Source: Raineya orbicola (GTDB lineage Bacteria > Bacteroidota > Bacteroidia > Cytophagales > Thermonemataceae). From it: 40,303 nucleotides of DNA. Positions 9,031 to 17,389 of this stretch are shown one piece after another. Both the position numbers and the translations under genes were made by a program. The notes beneath the pieces are model-generated. The model saw only the letters and a program-made list of their open reading frames with translations, had not been told where the DNA came from and searched no databases. The stretch is from NCBI RefSeq assembly GCF_002843425.1, contig NZ_NKXO01000032.1, positions 1 through 40,303 on the forward strand, in the 5' to 3' direction. Each line of letters opens with the position of its first letter. Within the stretch, counting starts at the first letter, position 1.

Positions 9031-10575
9031 TCACAACCCCCAATTCTCTTTATCCAAGTCGCGGTAGCGAATGGCTTCGGCGAGGTGTTCTATAAGGATT
9101 TTTTCACTTCCCGCAAGGTCGGCAATGGTACGAGCAACTTTCAGAATTCTATCGTAAGCTCTTGCAGAAAGCCCCTTTTTTTCCATTGCGGCTTTAAGCA
9201 AAATTTTGCCTGCTTCATCAATTATACAGATTTCCTTGACAAGTTGCGAGGGTATCATTGCATTGGAATAGATGTGTTTCATTCCGAGTTTTTCAAAGCG
9301 TTCGGTTTGCCTTTCACGAGCTTTGATAACTCTTTCACGAATAGTGGCACTACTTTCAGTTTTATTGTTAGAGCTTAATTCATCAAAAGAAACAGGGGTA
9401 ACCTCAACGTGTAAATCAATTCTATCCAAAAGAGGACCGCTTACTTTATTGAGATATTTTTGAACGCTACCCGGAGGGCACACACATTCCTTTTCAGGGT
9501 GATTGTAGTAGCCACAAGGACAAGGGTTCATAGCCGCAATAAGCATAAAATTAGCGGGAAACTCAATAGATACCTTGGCTCTTGCAATGCTAACTTTACG
9601 CTCCTCCAAAGGCTGACGCATTACTTCCAGCACAGTTCGCTTAAATTCGGGTAGCTCGTCCAGAAATAAAACGCCATTGTGAGCTAAAGAAATTTCCCCT
9701 GGTTGAGGAATAGCCCCACCTCCTACAAGTGCTACATCGCTAATGGTATGATGTGGGGAGCGAAAAGGACGTGTGGAAATCAGTGAGGCGTTGCTATCCA
9801 ATTTACCCGCGACTGAATGGATTTTGGTAGTTTCAAGGGCTTCTTGAAGGGTAAGCGGTGGCAAAATAGTTGCTATGCGTTTGGCAAGCATAGTTTTACC
9901 TGCCCCAGGCGGACCTATCATAATTACATTATGCCCCCCTGCGGCGGCTATTTCCAAGGCACGCTTCATACTTTCTTGTCCTTGCACATCAGCAAAATCT
10001 ACATCATATTTATCCAAATTCTCAGAGAAAATTTTACGGGTATCTTTGCGTAAAGGCTCAATGCTTTTTGCACCTGTGAGAAAATCAATAGCTTCTTGTA
10101 AATTTTCTACCCCAATAATATCTAAATTATTCACAATAGCGGCTTCGGAAGCGTTGGCTTTGGGCAAAATAAAGCCTTTGAAACCTTTTTTACGGGCTTC
10201 CACAGCGATTGGCAAAACTCCTTTAATAGGACGTAAAACACCATCTAAAGCCAATTCGCCCATAATGACGTATTTTTCTGCCTCTTGCGAAACTATCTGC
10301 TCAGAAGCGAGCAAAATGCCAATAGCTATGGTAAGGTCGTAGGCGGCACCTTCTTTACGAATATCCGCAGGAGCAAGATTAACTACTACTTTCTGACGAG
10401 GGAAAAAATATCCTATGTATTTGAGTGCCGATTCTACTCTTTGGGTGGCTTCTTTGACAGCACTATCGGGCAAACCTACCATAAAAAGTCCTTGTCCTTG
10501 TCCTACATTTACTTCTATGGTTATCGGGAAAGCACTTACCCCATACACAGCATATCCATATACTTTGGCTAACAT
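9031..10575 (-). CDS. comM: YifB/ComM family Mg-chelatase-like AAA ATPase
   Basis: The 514-residue protein has the N-terminal S5-like/ChlI domain (residues 1-170), an AAA core with Walker A GPPGAGKT (221-228) and Walker B VLFLDELPEF (302-311). A Cys cluster NPCPCG...CVC (Cys352, 354, 364, 366) is typical of the family. In Haemophilus and Vibrio, ComM is a hexameric helicase that extends heteroduplex during natural transformation. In Bacteroidota the same role is plausible but not shown by this sequence. It starts 3 bases after the stop of the holin-like gene, so the two are surely cotranscribed, and ends 53 bases before the nfeD-type gene. Confidence 0.92.
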   Translation of the reverse strand: MLAKVYGYAVYGVSAFPITIEVNVGQGQGLFMVGLPDSAVKEATQRVESALKYIGYFFPRQKVVVNLAPADIRKEGAAYDLTIAIGILLASEQIVSQEAEKYVIMGELALDGVLRPIKGVLPIAVEARKKGFKGFILPKANASEAAIVNNLDIIGVENLQEAIDFLTGAKSIEPLRKDTRKIFSENLDKYDVDFADVQGQESMKRALEIAAAGGHNVIMIGPPGAGKTMLAKRIATILPPLTLQEALETTKIHSVAGKLDSNASLISTRPFRSPHHTISDVALVGGGAIPQPGEISLAHNGVLFLDELPEFKRTVLEVMRQPLEERKVSIARAKVSIEFPANFMLIAAMNPCPCGYYNHPEKECVCPPGSVQKYLNKVSGPLLDRIDLHVEVTPVSFDELSSNNKTESSATIRERVIKARERQTERFEKLGMKHIYSNAMIPSQLVKEICIIDEAGKILLKAAMEKKGLSARAYDRILKVARTIADLAGSEKILIEHLAEAIRYRDLDKENWGL

Positions 10576-10578
10576 TGC

Positions 10579-10902
10579 TCAATGCTTTTTTGAAATGAAA
10601 TAATCGGAAACTTTATCAAATATTTTCTTGCGAGAAGTAGGCAAAACCGCAATAATTAGCATCAGGATAAACAAAATTCCTACTATCAGAAAGCCCCAGA
10701 AATGACTTTCTAAAATCTCATTGAGGGCATATGCCAAAGCAAAACACAAGAATAGTAAGCCCGCTGAACCTAAAAAAAGCCAAAAAAGAGCAATAATAGC
10801 TTTGGTAAAAAGTTGATACAACTCGTCTTGAAGTTGGTTTTCTATGAGTTGCAGGCGTACTTCTATGTAGCGTCGTAAAAGTTGGTAAAGATTTTCAAAC
10901 AT
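10579..10902 (-). CDS. Small holin-like membrane protein (phage holin III/DUF-type family)
   Basis: The 107-residue protein has an amphipathic N-terminal helix (MFENLYQLLRRYIEVRLQLIENQ). Two strongly hydrophobic segments follow, at about 37-62 and 67-87, and then a basic tail ending SKKH. This layout matches the Holin-X/holin superfamily III proteins that are common as chromosomal genes and are not signs of a prophage; no other phage gene is near. Its role is unknown. It lies 69 bases after the DUF2256 gene and 3 bases before comM on the same strand. Confidence 0.7.
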   Translation of the reverse strand: MFENLYQLLRRYIEVRLQLIENQLQDELYQLFTKAIIALFWLFLGSAGLLFLCFALAYALNEILESHFWGFLIVGILFILMLIIAVLPTSRKKIFDKVSDYFISKKH

Positions 10903-10971
10903 TTTGCCTTGCCAATTGAAGGCTTAAAAATAATATTCTTTGTTGGAAAGAAAAAATCTGCTTGTGGAAAA

Positions 10972-11121
10972 TCAAGCAGACTTGGACTTATTCATTCGGC
11001 ATTTATCGCTACAATATTTGACTTCACTCCAAACCTTTTCCCACTTTTTTCGCCAAGAAAAAGGTCTGCCACAACTTATGCAAATTTTTTCAGGCAAATG
11101 TTGCTTTTTGACTTTATGCAT
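10972..11121 (-). CDS. DUF2256 family small zinc-ribbon protein
   Basis: This gene of 49 codons encodes a protein starting [13 protein letters not shown] and carrying [18 protein letters not shown] followed by YCSDKCR. The CxxCxRPFxWRKKW...YCSxxC pattern (Cys14, Cys17, Cys38, Cys42) is the DUF2256 signature and predicts one bound zinc. The stop is TGA at 10972-10974. Function is unknown; family members are scattered in bacteria, often beside photolyase or cryptochrome-like genes, but none is present here. It sits at the head of the leftward holin-comM run, 50 bases after the stop of the ppk2 gene. The plus-strand frames over the same DNA are shadows of it. Confidence 0.88.
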   Translation of the reverse strand: MHKVKKQHLPEKICISCGRPFSWRKKWEKVWSEVKYCSDKCRMNKSKSA

Positions 11122-11171
11122 AAAAACACTTAAAATTTCGCATAAAAATACTTTTTAGACATCATTAGTTG

Positions 11172-12095
11172 CTATTTTTTATTTTTCTTATCTTTCTTTT
11201 CGTCTTCAGCAAGCAATATTTTGCGGGCTTCTTCTAATGCGGCTTTTTGTTTAGCACTTACCGTAGGATAGCTCAAATTTAATTTTTCAAACTGCTGATA
11301 AATAATAGTAGCAATGGCAAGCCGAGCAAACCATTTGTTATCGGCAGGAATGATAAACCAAGGAGCATAATCGGTAGAAGTTTCAGAAAAGGCTTCTTCA
11401 AAAGCCTTTTGATATTCGTCCCAAAAGGCACGTTCTTTTACATCGGAAGCGGAAAATTTCCAATTTTTTTCAGGGTTTTCTATTCGTTCCAGAAAACGCT
11501 TTTTTTGCTCATCTTTGGAAACGTGTAAAAAGAATTTCAGGATAATCATTCCATTTTCGGTAAGATTTTTTTCAAAACGGCGAATTTGCTCATAGCGAAT
11601 TTGCCAGAATTTTTTATCAATTTTATCAATGCTATCAATACCGGGCAAATTTTCGTTTAAGATATATTCGGGATGTACTTTGGTAACCAGCACATTTTCG
11701 TAGTGCGAGCGGTTGTGAATAGCAATTTCGCCTCGTGGTGGTAGGGCTTGCATATGTCTCCAAAAATAGTCGTGGTCAAGTTCGTGAGCCGTAGGAGCTT
11801 TGAAACTATACACGCGTACCCCCAAAGGATTCAAGCCCGACATTACATGCTTGACAGCCCCATCTTTGCCTGCCGCATCCATTGCCTGAAAAATAATCAG
11901 AACACTATATTGGTTATGGGCATACAGCTTATCTTGCATTATCGCCAGTTGCTTTCTACCTTCTTCTAAAAGCATTTCTGCATCTTTTTTGCTAAGTTCT
12001 TTACCTTCGTATTTGGTGGCAAAATCTTTCAAGGAAACTTTTTTACCCGCAGGAGCTATAAATTTGTTGCTGTTGATTAGCTTTTCAATAAGCAT
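11172..12095 (-). CDS. Polyphosphate kinase 2 family phosphotransferase (class III-like)
   Basis: PPK2 enzymes transfer phosphate between inorganic polyphosphate and nucleotides. The 307-residue protein has the Walker A-like AMDAAGKDG (71-79), the Walker B region IHNRSHYENVLV (about 126-137) and the RRFEKNLTENG and APWFIIPADNKWFAR segments of the family. It is a single-domain form of about 300 residues resembling class III enzymes, which can phosphorylate both AMP and ADP. The substrate class is inferred, not shown. It stands alone between a terminator hairpin (12130-12151) and the DUF2256 gene, with no obvious consensus promoter. Confidence 0.9.
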   Translation of the reverse strand: MLIEKLINSNKFIAPAGKKVSLKDFATKYEGKELSKKDAEMLLEEGRKQLAIMQDKLYAHNQYSVLIIFQAMDAAGKDGAVKHVMSGLNPLGVRVYSFKAPTAHELDHDYFWRHMQALPPRGEIAIHNRSHYENVLVTKVHPEYILNENLPGIDSIDKIDKKFWQIRYEQIRRFEKNLTENGMIILKFFLHVSKDEQKKRFLERIENPEKNWKFSASDVKERAFWDEYQKAFEEAFSETSTDYAPWFIIPADNKWFARLAIATIIYQQFEKLNLSYPTVSAKQKAALEEARKILLAEDEKKDKKNKK

Positions 12096-12129
12096 AGGAG
12101 TGCATTTTAAGTGAAAATGAAGAAAAAAT

Positions 12130-12151
12130 TAACTTGCTATGAAGCAAGTTA
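12130..12151 (-). terminator. Terminator of the TPR histidine kinase gene
   Basis: TAACTTGCT and AGCAAGTTA form a 9-bp stem with a 4-base loop. On the minus strand it is followed by AATTTTTTC, a good uridine tract, 52 bases after the kinase stop codon. Confidence 0.75.
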
Positions 12152-12202
12152 GAAAAAATGCTGATAAGTACAAAAAAAGATAGAAGTTTATTTTCTAAAA
12201 TT

Positions 12203-14239
12203 TCAAGCAATGGCTTCTTTATTAGGAATAAACACACAAATTCGGGTGTATTCGTTTTCTATACTTTCTACACTGATTTTACCTTTCAAACGTTCTACAG
12301 CTTTTTTGACAATATACAATCCTAAACCATTGCCTTGAGAAGTTTCTGATGAGCGAACAAACATATTGAACATTTCTTTTTGCCTTTCTTTGGCAATGCC
12401 GATACCATTATCTTCCACGGTAATTTTGGCAAAATCTTTTTGTAAATCCAGACTTACAATTACAGAGTGTCCGTGTGTATTTTCGGGTTTATGAAACTCA
12501 AAAGCATTTTCCAAAAGGTTCAGCAGTATGATATGCAGGAGTTCTTTATCGGCGAGTAAGTACTCTTCTACAAAGAATATTTGTGTATTGGTAGTTGTAA
12601 ATCCGTTGCTTACCTTTGGTAAAATACTTTCTACAATTTGCTTAAAGGAAACACGTTCAAATTCAGGGGTTCGGTGGCTGATAACATTTACCATTACAAG
12701 TTTATCAAGCATTTTCCCCATTTTTTGTGTAATTCGCTCGGTTTTTTCAAATAAATCTATGACTTTGCTATCTTCGTTTTCCAATTTGCCGAGCATAGCT
12801 ATACCCGAAAGTGTAGCCAAAGGTCCGCGGAAATCGTGAGAAATACGATACATAAAAAGTTCTAGTTCTTCTTTGGCAGTACGCAAAGCATCAGAAGCAA
12901 TACGTATTTTTTCGGTACGCTCTTCAATAAGTTTCTCTAATTTTTGGTTAAATGTGTGCAATTCTGCATTTTTTGCCTCTATTTGATGCTTGGCATTAGC
13001 AAGCTCTTGATGTTGCAAAAGGAGCTGATGATGTTGGCTTTCTATTTCTGATTTTTTGAGAGCAAGTTCTTGGGCAATACGCTGGTTTTTCCGTAGCGAA
13101 AGTAACAAAAAAGCGGCAAGCAAAAGTGTAATCGTTCCATTGATAACAGCAGAGACACTAATATTTTTCTGTGTAGAAGCATATTTATCTTGAGCTTCTT
13201 TACTTTTTTTGAGCCAAGCATTTTCTCTTTGCTGTTTTTCAATAATATTATTTTGAAATTTGGTGAGCGTTAGGTCAGCTTGTCGGCTTACTTCTACATT
13301 GTACAAACTATCATTGATTTGTAGATACTTTTTTTGCATTGCGTAGGCTTGTGATAGAAAATTCTGCTTTTCGTAGTATTCGGCAAAGTATTGATAAGCC
13401 TTGGCTTCTAATTCTTTGGCTTTATTAAGTTTAGCAAGAGCAAGCCCTTCGTCTAAATAAGCGTAAGCCTCTGTGTATCTTCCTTTTTGGACAAGAGCTT
13501 TGGCAAGTTCTAGATCAGTTTCGGCAACGATAAATTTGTTATTGAGATTTTTACGCATTTGCAGAGCTTCTTGATAAAAATTGATTGCATCATCTACATT
13601 GCCAATTTCGTAATAAATATTTCCCAAGCTATGCAGAGAGTAATGCCTACCCACAGGATTGATTTTTTGCTCAATTTCTAATGATTTCTGGTGGTAAGTA
13701 ATAGCCCTGTGGTACTCTCTTTTTTTCTGATAAATATCCCCTAAGTTAGTGTAGCAGATAGCCACACCCAAAGAATCTTTCAGACGATAACGAAAAGCCA
13801 AAGATTTTTCAAAAAATTCAATACCTTTGTCATAATCCTTCATTTTTACGAATACAGCCCCGATGCCGCTCATTGTTTTGGCGGTTTCTCTATCATCACC
13901 CAAACTTTCATCTATTTCCAGAGCTTTGAAAAAATACTCCAAAGCCTTCAAGTAATCACCTTGCACACGAGCCACAATACCTAAATTGTTGTAGGCTTTG
14001 GAAATACCTCTGGGGTAATTGCTTTTTTCTGCAATATACAGGGCTTGCATAGCATATTTCATACTTTCTTCAGGCTTTTCGCCTGAAAGGCGAAAGCTGA
14101 TTTGTGAAAGAATTTTCACTTTGAGCGTATCCACTGATGTAGAAGCAAGCAAATGCTTCAAGCTATCAACGGGGTCTTTGAAACGCCCCCAAACAGCATA
14201 AGGTAAAAGAATAAGAAATATGATTTGAGAAACTTTCAT
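12203..14239 (-). CDS. TPR-repeat sensor histidine kinase
   Basis: The 678-residue protein has a signal peptide (MKVSQIIFLILLPYAVWG). A periplasmic array of about six TPR units spans roughly residues 30-300, with Nx(N/L)GxxY and xALEYFFKALEI patterns. One membrane helix lies at about 365-385, followed by a long coiled coil. The HisKA helix SHDFRGPL has the phospho-accepting His near 468. The catalytic domain has an N box (LLNLLENAFEF), VEDNGIGI and GNGLGLY. This is a common Bacteroidota TPR-kinase layout. No response regulator is adjacent, so the partner is encoded elsewhere. ATG 14239 is chosen because it begins the signal peptide; an upstream frame to 14296 adds unrelated residues. Confidence 0.9.
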   Translation of the reverse strand: MKVSQIIFLILLPYAVWGRFKDPVDSLKHLLASTSVDTLKVKILSQISFRLSGEKPEESMKYAMQALYIAEKSNYPRGISKAYNNLGIVARVQGDYLKALEYFFKALEIDESLGDDRETAKTMSGIGAVFVKMKDYDKGIEFFEKSLAFRYRLKDSLGVAICYTNLGDIYQKKREYHRAITYHQKSLEIEQKINPVGRHYSLHSLGNIYYEIGNVDDAINFYQEALQMRKNLNNKFIVAETDLELAKALVQKGRYTEAYAYLDEGLALAKLNKAKELEAKAYQYFAEYYEKQNFLSQAYAMQKKYLQINDSLYNVEVSRQADLTLTKFQNNIIEKQQRENAWLKKSKEAQDKYASTQKNISVSAVINGTITLLLAAFLLLSLRKNQRIAQELALKKSEIESQHHQLLLQHQELANAKHQIEAKNAELHTFNQKLEKLIEERTEKIRIASDALRTAKEELELFMYRISHDFRGPLATLSGIAMLGKLENEDSKVIDLFEKTERITQKMGKMLDKLVMVNVISHRTPEFERVSFKQIVESILPKVSNGFTTTNTQIFFVEEYLLADKELLHIILLNLLENAFEFHKPENTHGHSVIVSLDLQKDFAKITVEDNGIGIAKERQKEMFNMFVRSSETSQGNGLGLYIVKKAVERLKGKISVESIENEYTRICVFIPNKEAIA

Positions 14240-14269
14240 ATTACAAATAATGTGAAAATTTGAGAAAAT

Positions 14270-14287
14270 ATTTGCATATTTGCAAAT
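14270..14287. promoter_or_regulatory. 7-4-7 palindrome upstream of the TPR kinase gene
   Basis: ATTTGCA and TGCAAAT are exact inverted repeats separated by TATT, 31-48 bases upstream of the kinase ATG. It could be an operator overlapping the promoter. AT-rich palindromes of this size also arise by chance. Confidence 0.3.
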
Positions 14288-14388
14288 TAAAACCAATTTT
14301 TATTTCATAAATTTTCATAGAACACTCATTTTATCAGAGAAACTTATCATTTTCTCTTTCAAATTTATGCAGAAGTTTTACCAAATTT

Positions 14389-14410
14389 ATCCCCCGAAAG
14401 GGGGATTTTT
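14389..14410 (+). terminator. Strong intrinsic-terminator-like hairpin upstream of sdaAA
   Basis: ATCCCCC and GGGGGAT form a 7-bp stem closed by a GAAA tetraloop, followed by TTTT on the plus strand. No plus-strand gene precedes it, and the sdaAA -7 box lies downstream at 14454, so the transcript it would end is unknown. Confidence 0.6.
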
Positions 14411-14453
14411 AACTTTGTTTTGCCAAGAATGAATTTTCAATTCAAAAAAATTG

Positions 14454-14461
14454 TATATTTG
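14454..14461 (+). promoter_or_regulatory. -7 element of the sdaAA promoter
   Basis: TATATTTG fits TAnnTTTG, with a predicted start near 14467 and a leader of about 21 bases to ATG 14488. The -33 box is weak. Confidence 0.5.
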
Positions 14462-14487
14462 CCTTACGCACCAAACGCAAACTGCTT

Positions 14488-15390
14488 ATGAGTATTTTGT
14501 TTGATGATTTTCGGAGTTGGAAAGTTTATTGTGAAGAGAATAAAATACCTCTATATCAACCTGTTTTGGAATATGAAATGGAACAAAAAGGTCGTACAGA
14601 AGCCGAAATTTGGCAACATATACAAAAGGCTTATCAGGTAATGACTGAAGCTATACAGACGGGTCTTACTGAAGATATGACCTCGCGTTCGGGTATGGTA
14701 AATAATGGAGCAAAAAAAGTGTTCAAAACACCGATAGTGGTACTTTCCAAAGAGTTTCAAGAACTTATAGCTCGGGCTATGGCGGCAAAAGAAGTAAATT
14801 CTTGTATGGGAAGAATAGTAGCCGCACCTACGGCGGGGGCTTCAGGTATTTTGCCCGGTATTTTATACACACTTCAGCAAATACATCGCTTAGAAGACCG
14901 CAAAATTTGGGAAGCTCTGCTCGTAGCGGCAGGTATTGCCCTGATTATAGAAAGAAACGCAGGTATTGCAGGAGCAGTAGGAGGCTGTCAAGCCGAGACA
15001 GGCTCGGCGGCGGCTATGGGAGCGGGAGCTATTGTGTATTGTTTAGGGGGAACTACTCAGCAGGTTTTCAATGCAGTAGCTATTACTATTCAATGCACTT
15101 TGGGACTTGTATGCGACCCCGTAGCAGGGCTTGTTGAAGTGCCTTGTATTGTACGAAATGCCAGTGGAGTAGCTATTGCTTACTCCTCTGCTCAAATCGC
15201 CTTGGCTGACGTAGATGCCGTAATTCCCGTTGATGAGTGCGTACAAGCTATGGGTGAAATAGGGCAAAGTATGGAAACTCGCTACAAAGAAACAGCTCTC
15301 GGTGGGCTTGCCGCTACACTTACAGGCAAAGCAATCGCTCAAAAAGTTTTGGTTCAAGATGTGGAAATTTTACCTGACGAAACAGCCTAA
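14488..15390 (+). CDS. sdaAA: L-serine dehydratase, iron-sulfur type, alpha subunit
   Basis: The enzyme deaminates L-serine to pyruvate and ammonia with a 4Fe-4S cluster. The 300-residue product shows the alpha-subunit core: NSCMGRIVAAPTAGASG (about 102-118), GGCQAETGSAAAMGAGA (about 167-183) and CDPVAGLVEVPC (about 209-220). These include the three Cys that would ligate the cluster. It is the two-subunit form, since there is no beta domain with the SSHT motif and no sdaAB neighbour in view; the partner must be elsewhere. The sensor kinase that follows overlaps or nearly touches its 3' end. Confidence 0.93.
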   Translation: MSILFDDFRSWKVYCEENKIPLYQPVLEYEMEQKGRTEAEIWQHIQKAYQVMTEAIQTGLTEDMTSRSGMVNNGAKKVFKTPIVVLSKEFQELIARAMAAKEVNSCMGRIVAAPTAGASGILPGILYTLQQIHRLEDRKIWEALLVAAGIALIIERNAGIAGAVGGCQAETGSAAAMGAGAIVYCLGGTTQQVFNAVAITIQCTLGLVCDPVAGLVEVPCIVRNASGVAIAYSSAQIALADVDAVIPVDECVQAMGEIGQSMETRYKETALGGLAATLTGKAIAQKVLVQDVEILPDETA

Positions 15391-17329
15391 TCTATTGAAA
15401 ACAAGATTTTTATATTTTTTGAAGGCAAGTTTAGTATCTATTTTGCTATGGATTTTGAGTTTGTCAATTTTTGCCCAAGATACGCTCAAAATTCCTGCCG
15501 CTTCAAATAGTTGGAAAGAGATACTCACCAAAAAAAGAGGTAAGGTAGTTGTTCTATGGACAAGATTAGAGCCTTTCATCTACAAAGAAATTAAGGGTAA
15601 AGATACCTTGATTAGTGGCATTGAAGCCGATTTGCTCAAAGAATTTTTCAAACTCGTAAGTAAAGAATATCAGGTAAAAATTGATTTAATTTGGCAAGAA
15701 GTACCTTATTTTAGTCTGGTACTTACGCTTATTAGCCAAAAGAAAGGCTGTTATGTAGGTGCGGCGGCTTTTTCTATTACAGAAGAACGCAGAAAAAGTG
15801 TAGATTTTTTCCTAAATTACTTACCTGATATTACCGTTATGATTTGTAACGAGGCTGTCCCTCTTTACTTAGACACGAATGATTTTTACAAGAATGCCCA
15901 TAAATATGTCGCTTACACTGCCACAGGAAGCACTTATGAAAAAGATTTATTGAGTTTGCAGAGTAAAATTAAAAAGTTTTATCCCCAAATTCCACCTTTT
16001 GAAATCAGATATGCCCAAGAAGCAGAAAATTTAATAGACCTTATCAGTAATAATAGCAAAGCCTTTGGCTATATAGACTTACCTATTTATTTGCAATATT
16101 ACCAAAAGAAGTACAATATCAAAAGGCAATTTTTGTTCAAAAGTATTCGCGAAGGAAACGCTTTTATGTTACCCAAAAACCACGATTGGCACGAACCCAT
16201 AAAAAGAATTACTAACACAGCTCAATTTACCGTAATCAAAAATAAGATTTTGAAAAATTATATGGGACAAAAAAATTTGGAAGTGGTCTATGATATTTAT
16301 GGTGGTAGGGGCGAACAAAATATTATTCAAAAGGAAAAAGCTATTCAAGACCAGCTTTTGCTTGAAAAACAACTTGAAAATGAAAAACAACAAAGACTTT
16401 GGCTTACTTCTGTAATTATTGCTATTTCTATCATATTTGTAATTTTGGTAGTTTTGGGTATTTATTATTACCGATATTATATCAGAGAACGAGATAATCA
16501 GATTTTACGTATAAAAAATGAAGAAATTGAACAGAAAAAAGCTGAAATTGAAGCCCAAAGAGATGAAATTGAAGAGAAAAACAAGAAAATTAGCGAGGCT
16601 CTATGGCAAATTCAGGAACAGAAAAAGCAATTAGAAGAACTGAATGAAAGCAAAGATAAATTCTTTTCGATTATTGCTCACGACTTGCGTAGCCCTATCA
16701 ATTCGCTTTTGGGTTTTACAAACTTACTTTCCAATTATGCCGACGCAATGACCAAAGAGGAAGTTAAGAAAATTTCCAACGACCTTAACCATTCTCTAAA
16801 AAATGTGCTTCAACTTATAGAAGACCTACTCACTTGGGCAAGAAGCCAAATGGGGCGTGTAGAATTTAACCCCAAAGTGATTGTTCTCAATGAGGTAATA
16901 CGCGAAGAATTGGAGCTTTCTGTAATTCTTTTTGAAAAAAAAGAAATTTCACTGAAATATGAAGTTCAGCCTTTGCTAATGACCTATGCAGACCCTAACC
17001 ACATAAAGTTTGTTTTAAGAAACCTGCTCACCAATGCCTTAAAATTTACAAGCAGAAAAGGTAATGTTTGGGTAAGAGCTTACGAGCAAAATAACAAGAT
17101 TTGGGTAGAGGTGGAAGATAATGGGGTGGGTATGCCTGAGAGTCTGAAAGCAAAACTATTTCAGATTGGAGGAGTAAAAAGTTCCAAAGGTACAGATAAC
17201 GAACAAGGTACAGGACTCGGATTGCTGTTGTGTAAAGAGTTTATCCGAAAAAATAATGGAGAAATTTGGGTGGAAAGCGAGGAAGGTAAAGGTAGCAAAT
17301 TTATTTTTACCCTAAATAAAGCAGAATAA
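15359..17329 (+). CDS. Sensor histidine kinase with periplasmic amino-acid-binding-type domain
   Basis: The protein has a signal peptide (about LKTRFLYFLKAS to IFAQ), a solute-binding family 3-like periplasmic domain (about residues 55-330) and one membrane helix (about 346-372). A coiled coil follows, then HisKA FFSIIAHDLRSPI with His near 441, and an ATPase domain (LLTNALKFTS, VEDNGVGM, GTGLGLLL). The ATG at 15359 gives 656 residues and overlaps sdaAA by 32 bases. A TTG at 15395, 5 bases after the sdaAA stop, would give 644 residues and a cleaner signal peptide (MKTRFLYF...), and may be the true start. Either way it is cotranscribed with serine dehydratase. No response regulator is adjacent. 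The ligand is not known. Confidence 0.88.
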   Translation: MWKFYLTKQPNLLKTRFLYFLKASLVSILLWILSLSIFAQDTLKIPAASNSWKEILTKKRGKVVVLWTRLEPFIYKEIKGKDTLISGIEADLLKEFFKLVSKEYQVKIDLIWQEVPYFSLVLTLISQKKGCYVGAAAFSITEERRKSVDFFLNYLPDITVMICNEAVPLYLDTNDFYKNAHKYVAYTATGSTYEKDLLSLQSKIKKFYPQIPPFEIRYAQEAENLIDLISNNSKAFGYIDLPIYLQYYQKKYNIKRQFLFKSIREGNAFMLPKNHDWHEPIKRITNTAQFTVIKNKILKNYMGQKNLEVVYDIYGGRGEQNIIQKEKAIQDQLLLEKQLENEKQQRLWLTSVIIAISIIFVILVVLGIYYYRYYIRERDNQILRIKNEEIEQKKAEIEAQRDEIEEKNKKISEALWQIQEQKKQLEELNESKDKFFSIIAHDLRSPINSLLGFTNLLSNYADAMTKEEVKKISNDLNHSLKNVLQLIEDLLTWARSQMGRVEFNPKVIVLNEVIREELELSVILFEKKEISLKYEVQPLLMTYADPNHIKFVLRNLLTNALKFTSRKGNVWVRAYEQNNKIWVEVEDNGVGMPESLKAKLFQIGGVKSSKGTDNEQGTGLGLLLCKEFIRKNNGEIWVESEEGKGSKFIFTLNKAE

Positions 17330-17389
17330 CAAAATTTATCCCAAATTTGCCTTCCAAATACTTTCAAACCTTCAAATCTGCTTTGTAGA

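Noticed and set aside
10579-10902. A prophage remnant suggested by the holin-like gene
   Set aside because: No other phage gene, integrase or attachment site is near, and this holin-like family is common in ordinary bacterial operons.
10882-11158. Two small plus-strand frames at 10882-11133 and 10940-11158
   Set aside because: They are shadows of the minus-strand DUF2256 gene, whose zinc-ribbon signature is unmistakable.
15302-15358. The earliest ATG (15302) for the binding-domain sensor kinase
   Set aside because: It would put 89 bases of overlap and 30 unrelated residues before the signal peptide. ATG 15359 or TTG 15395 fit better.
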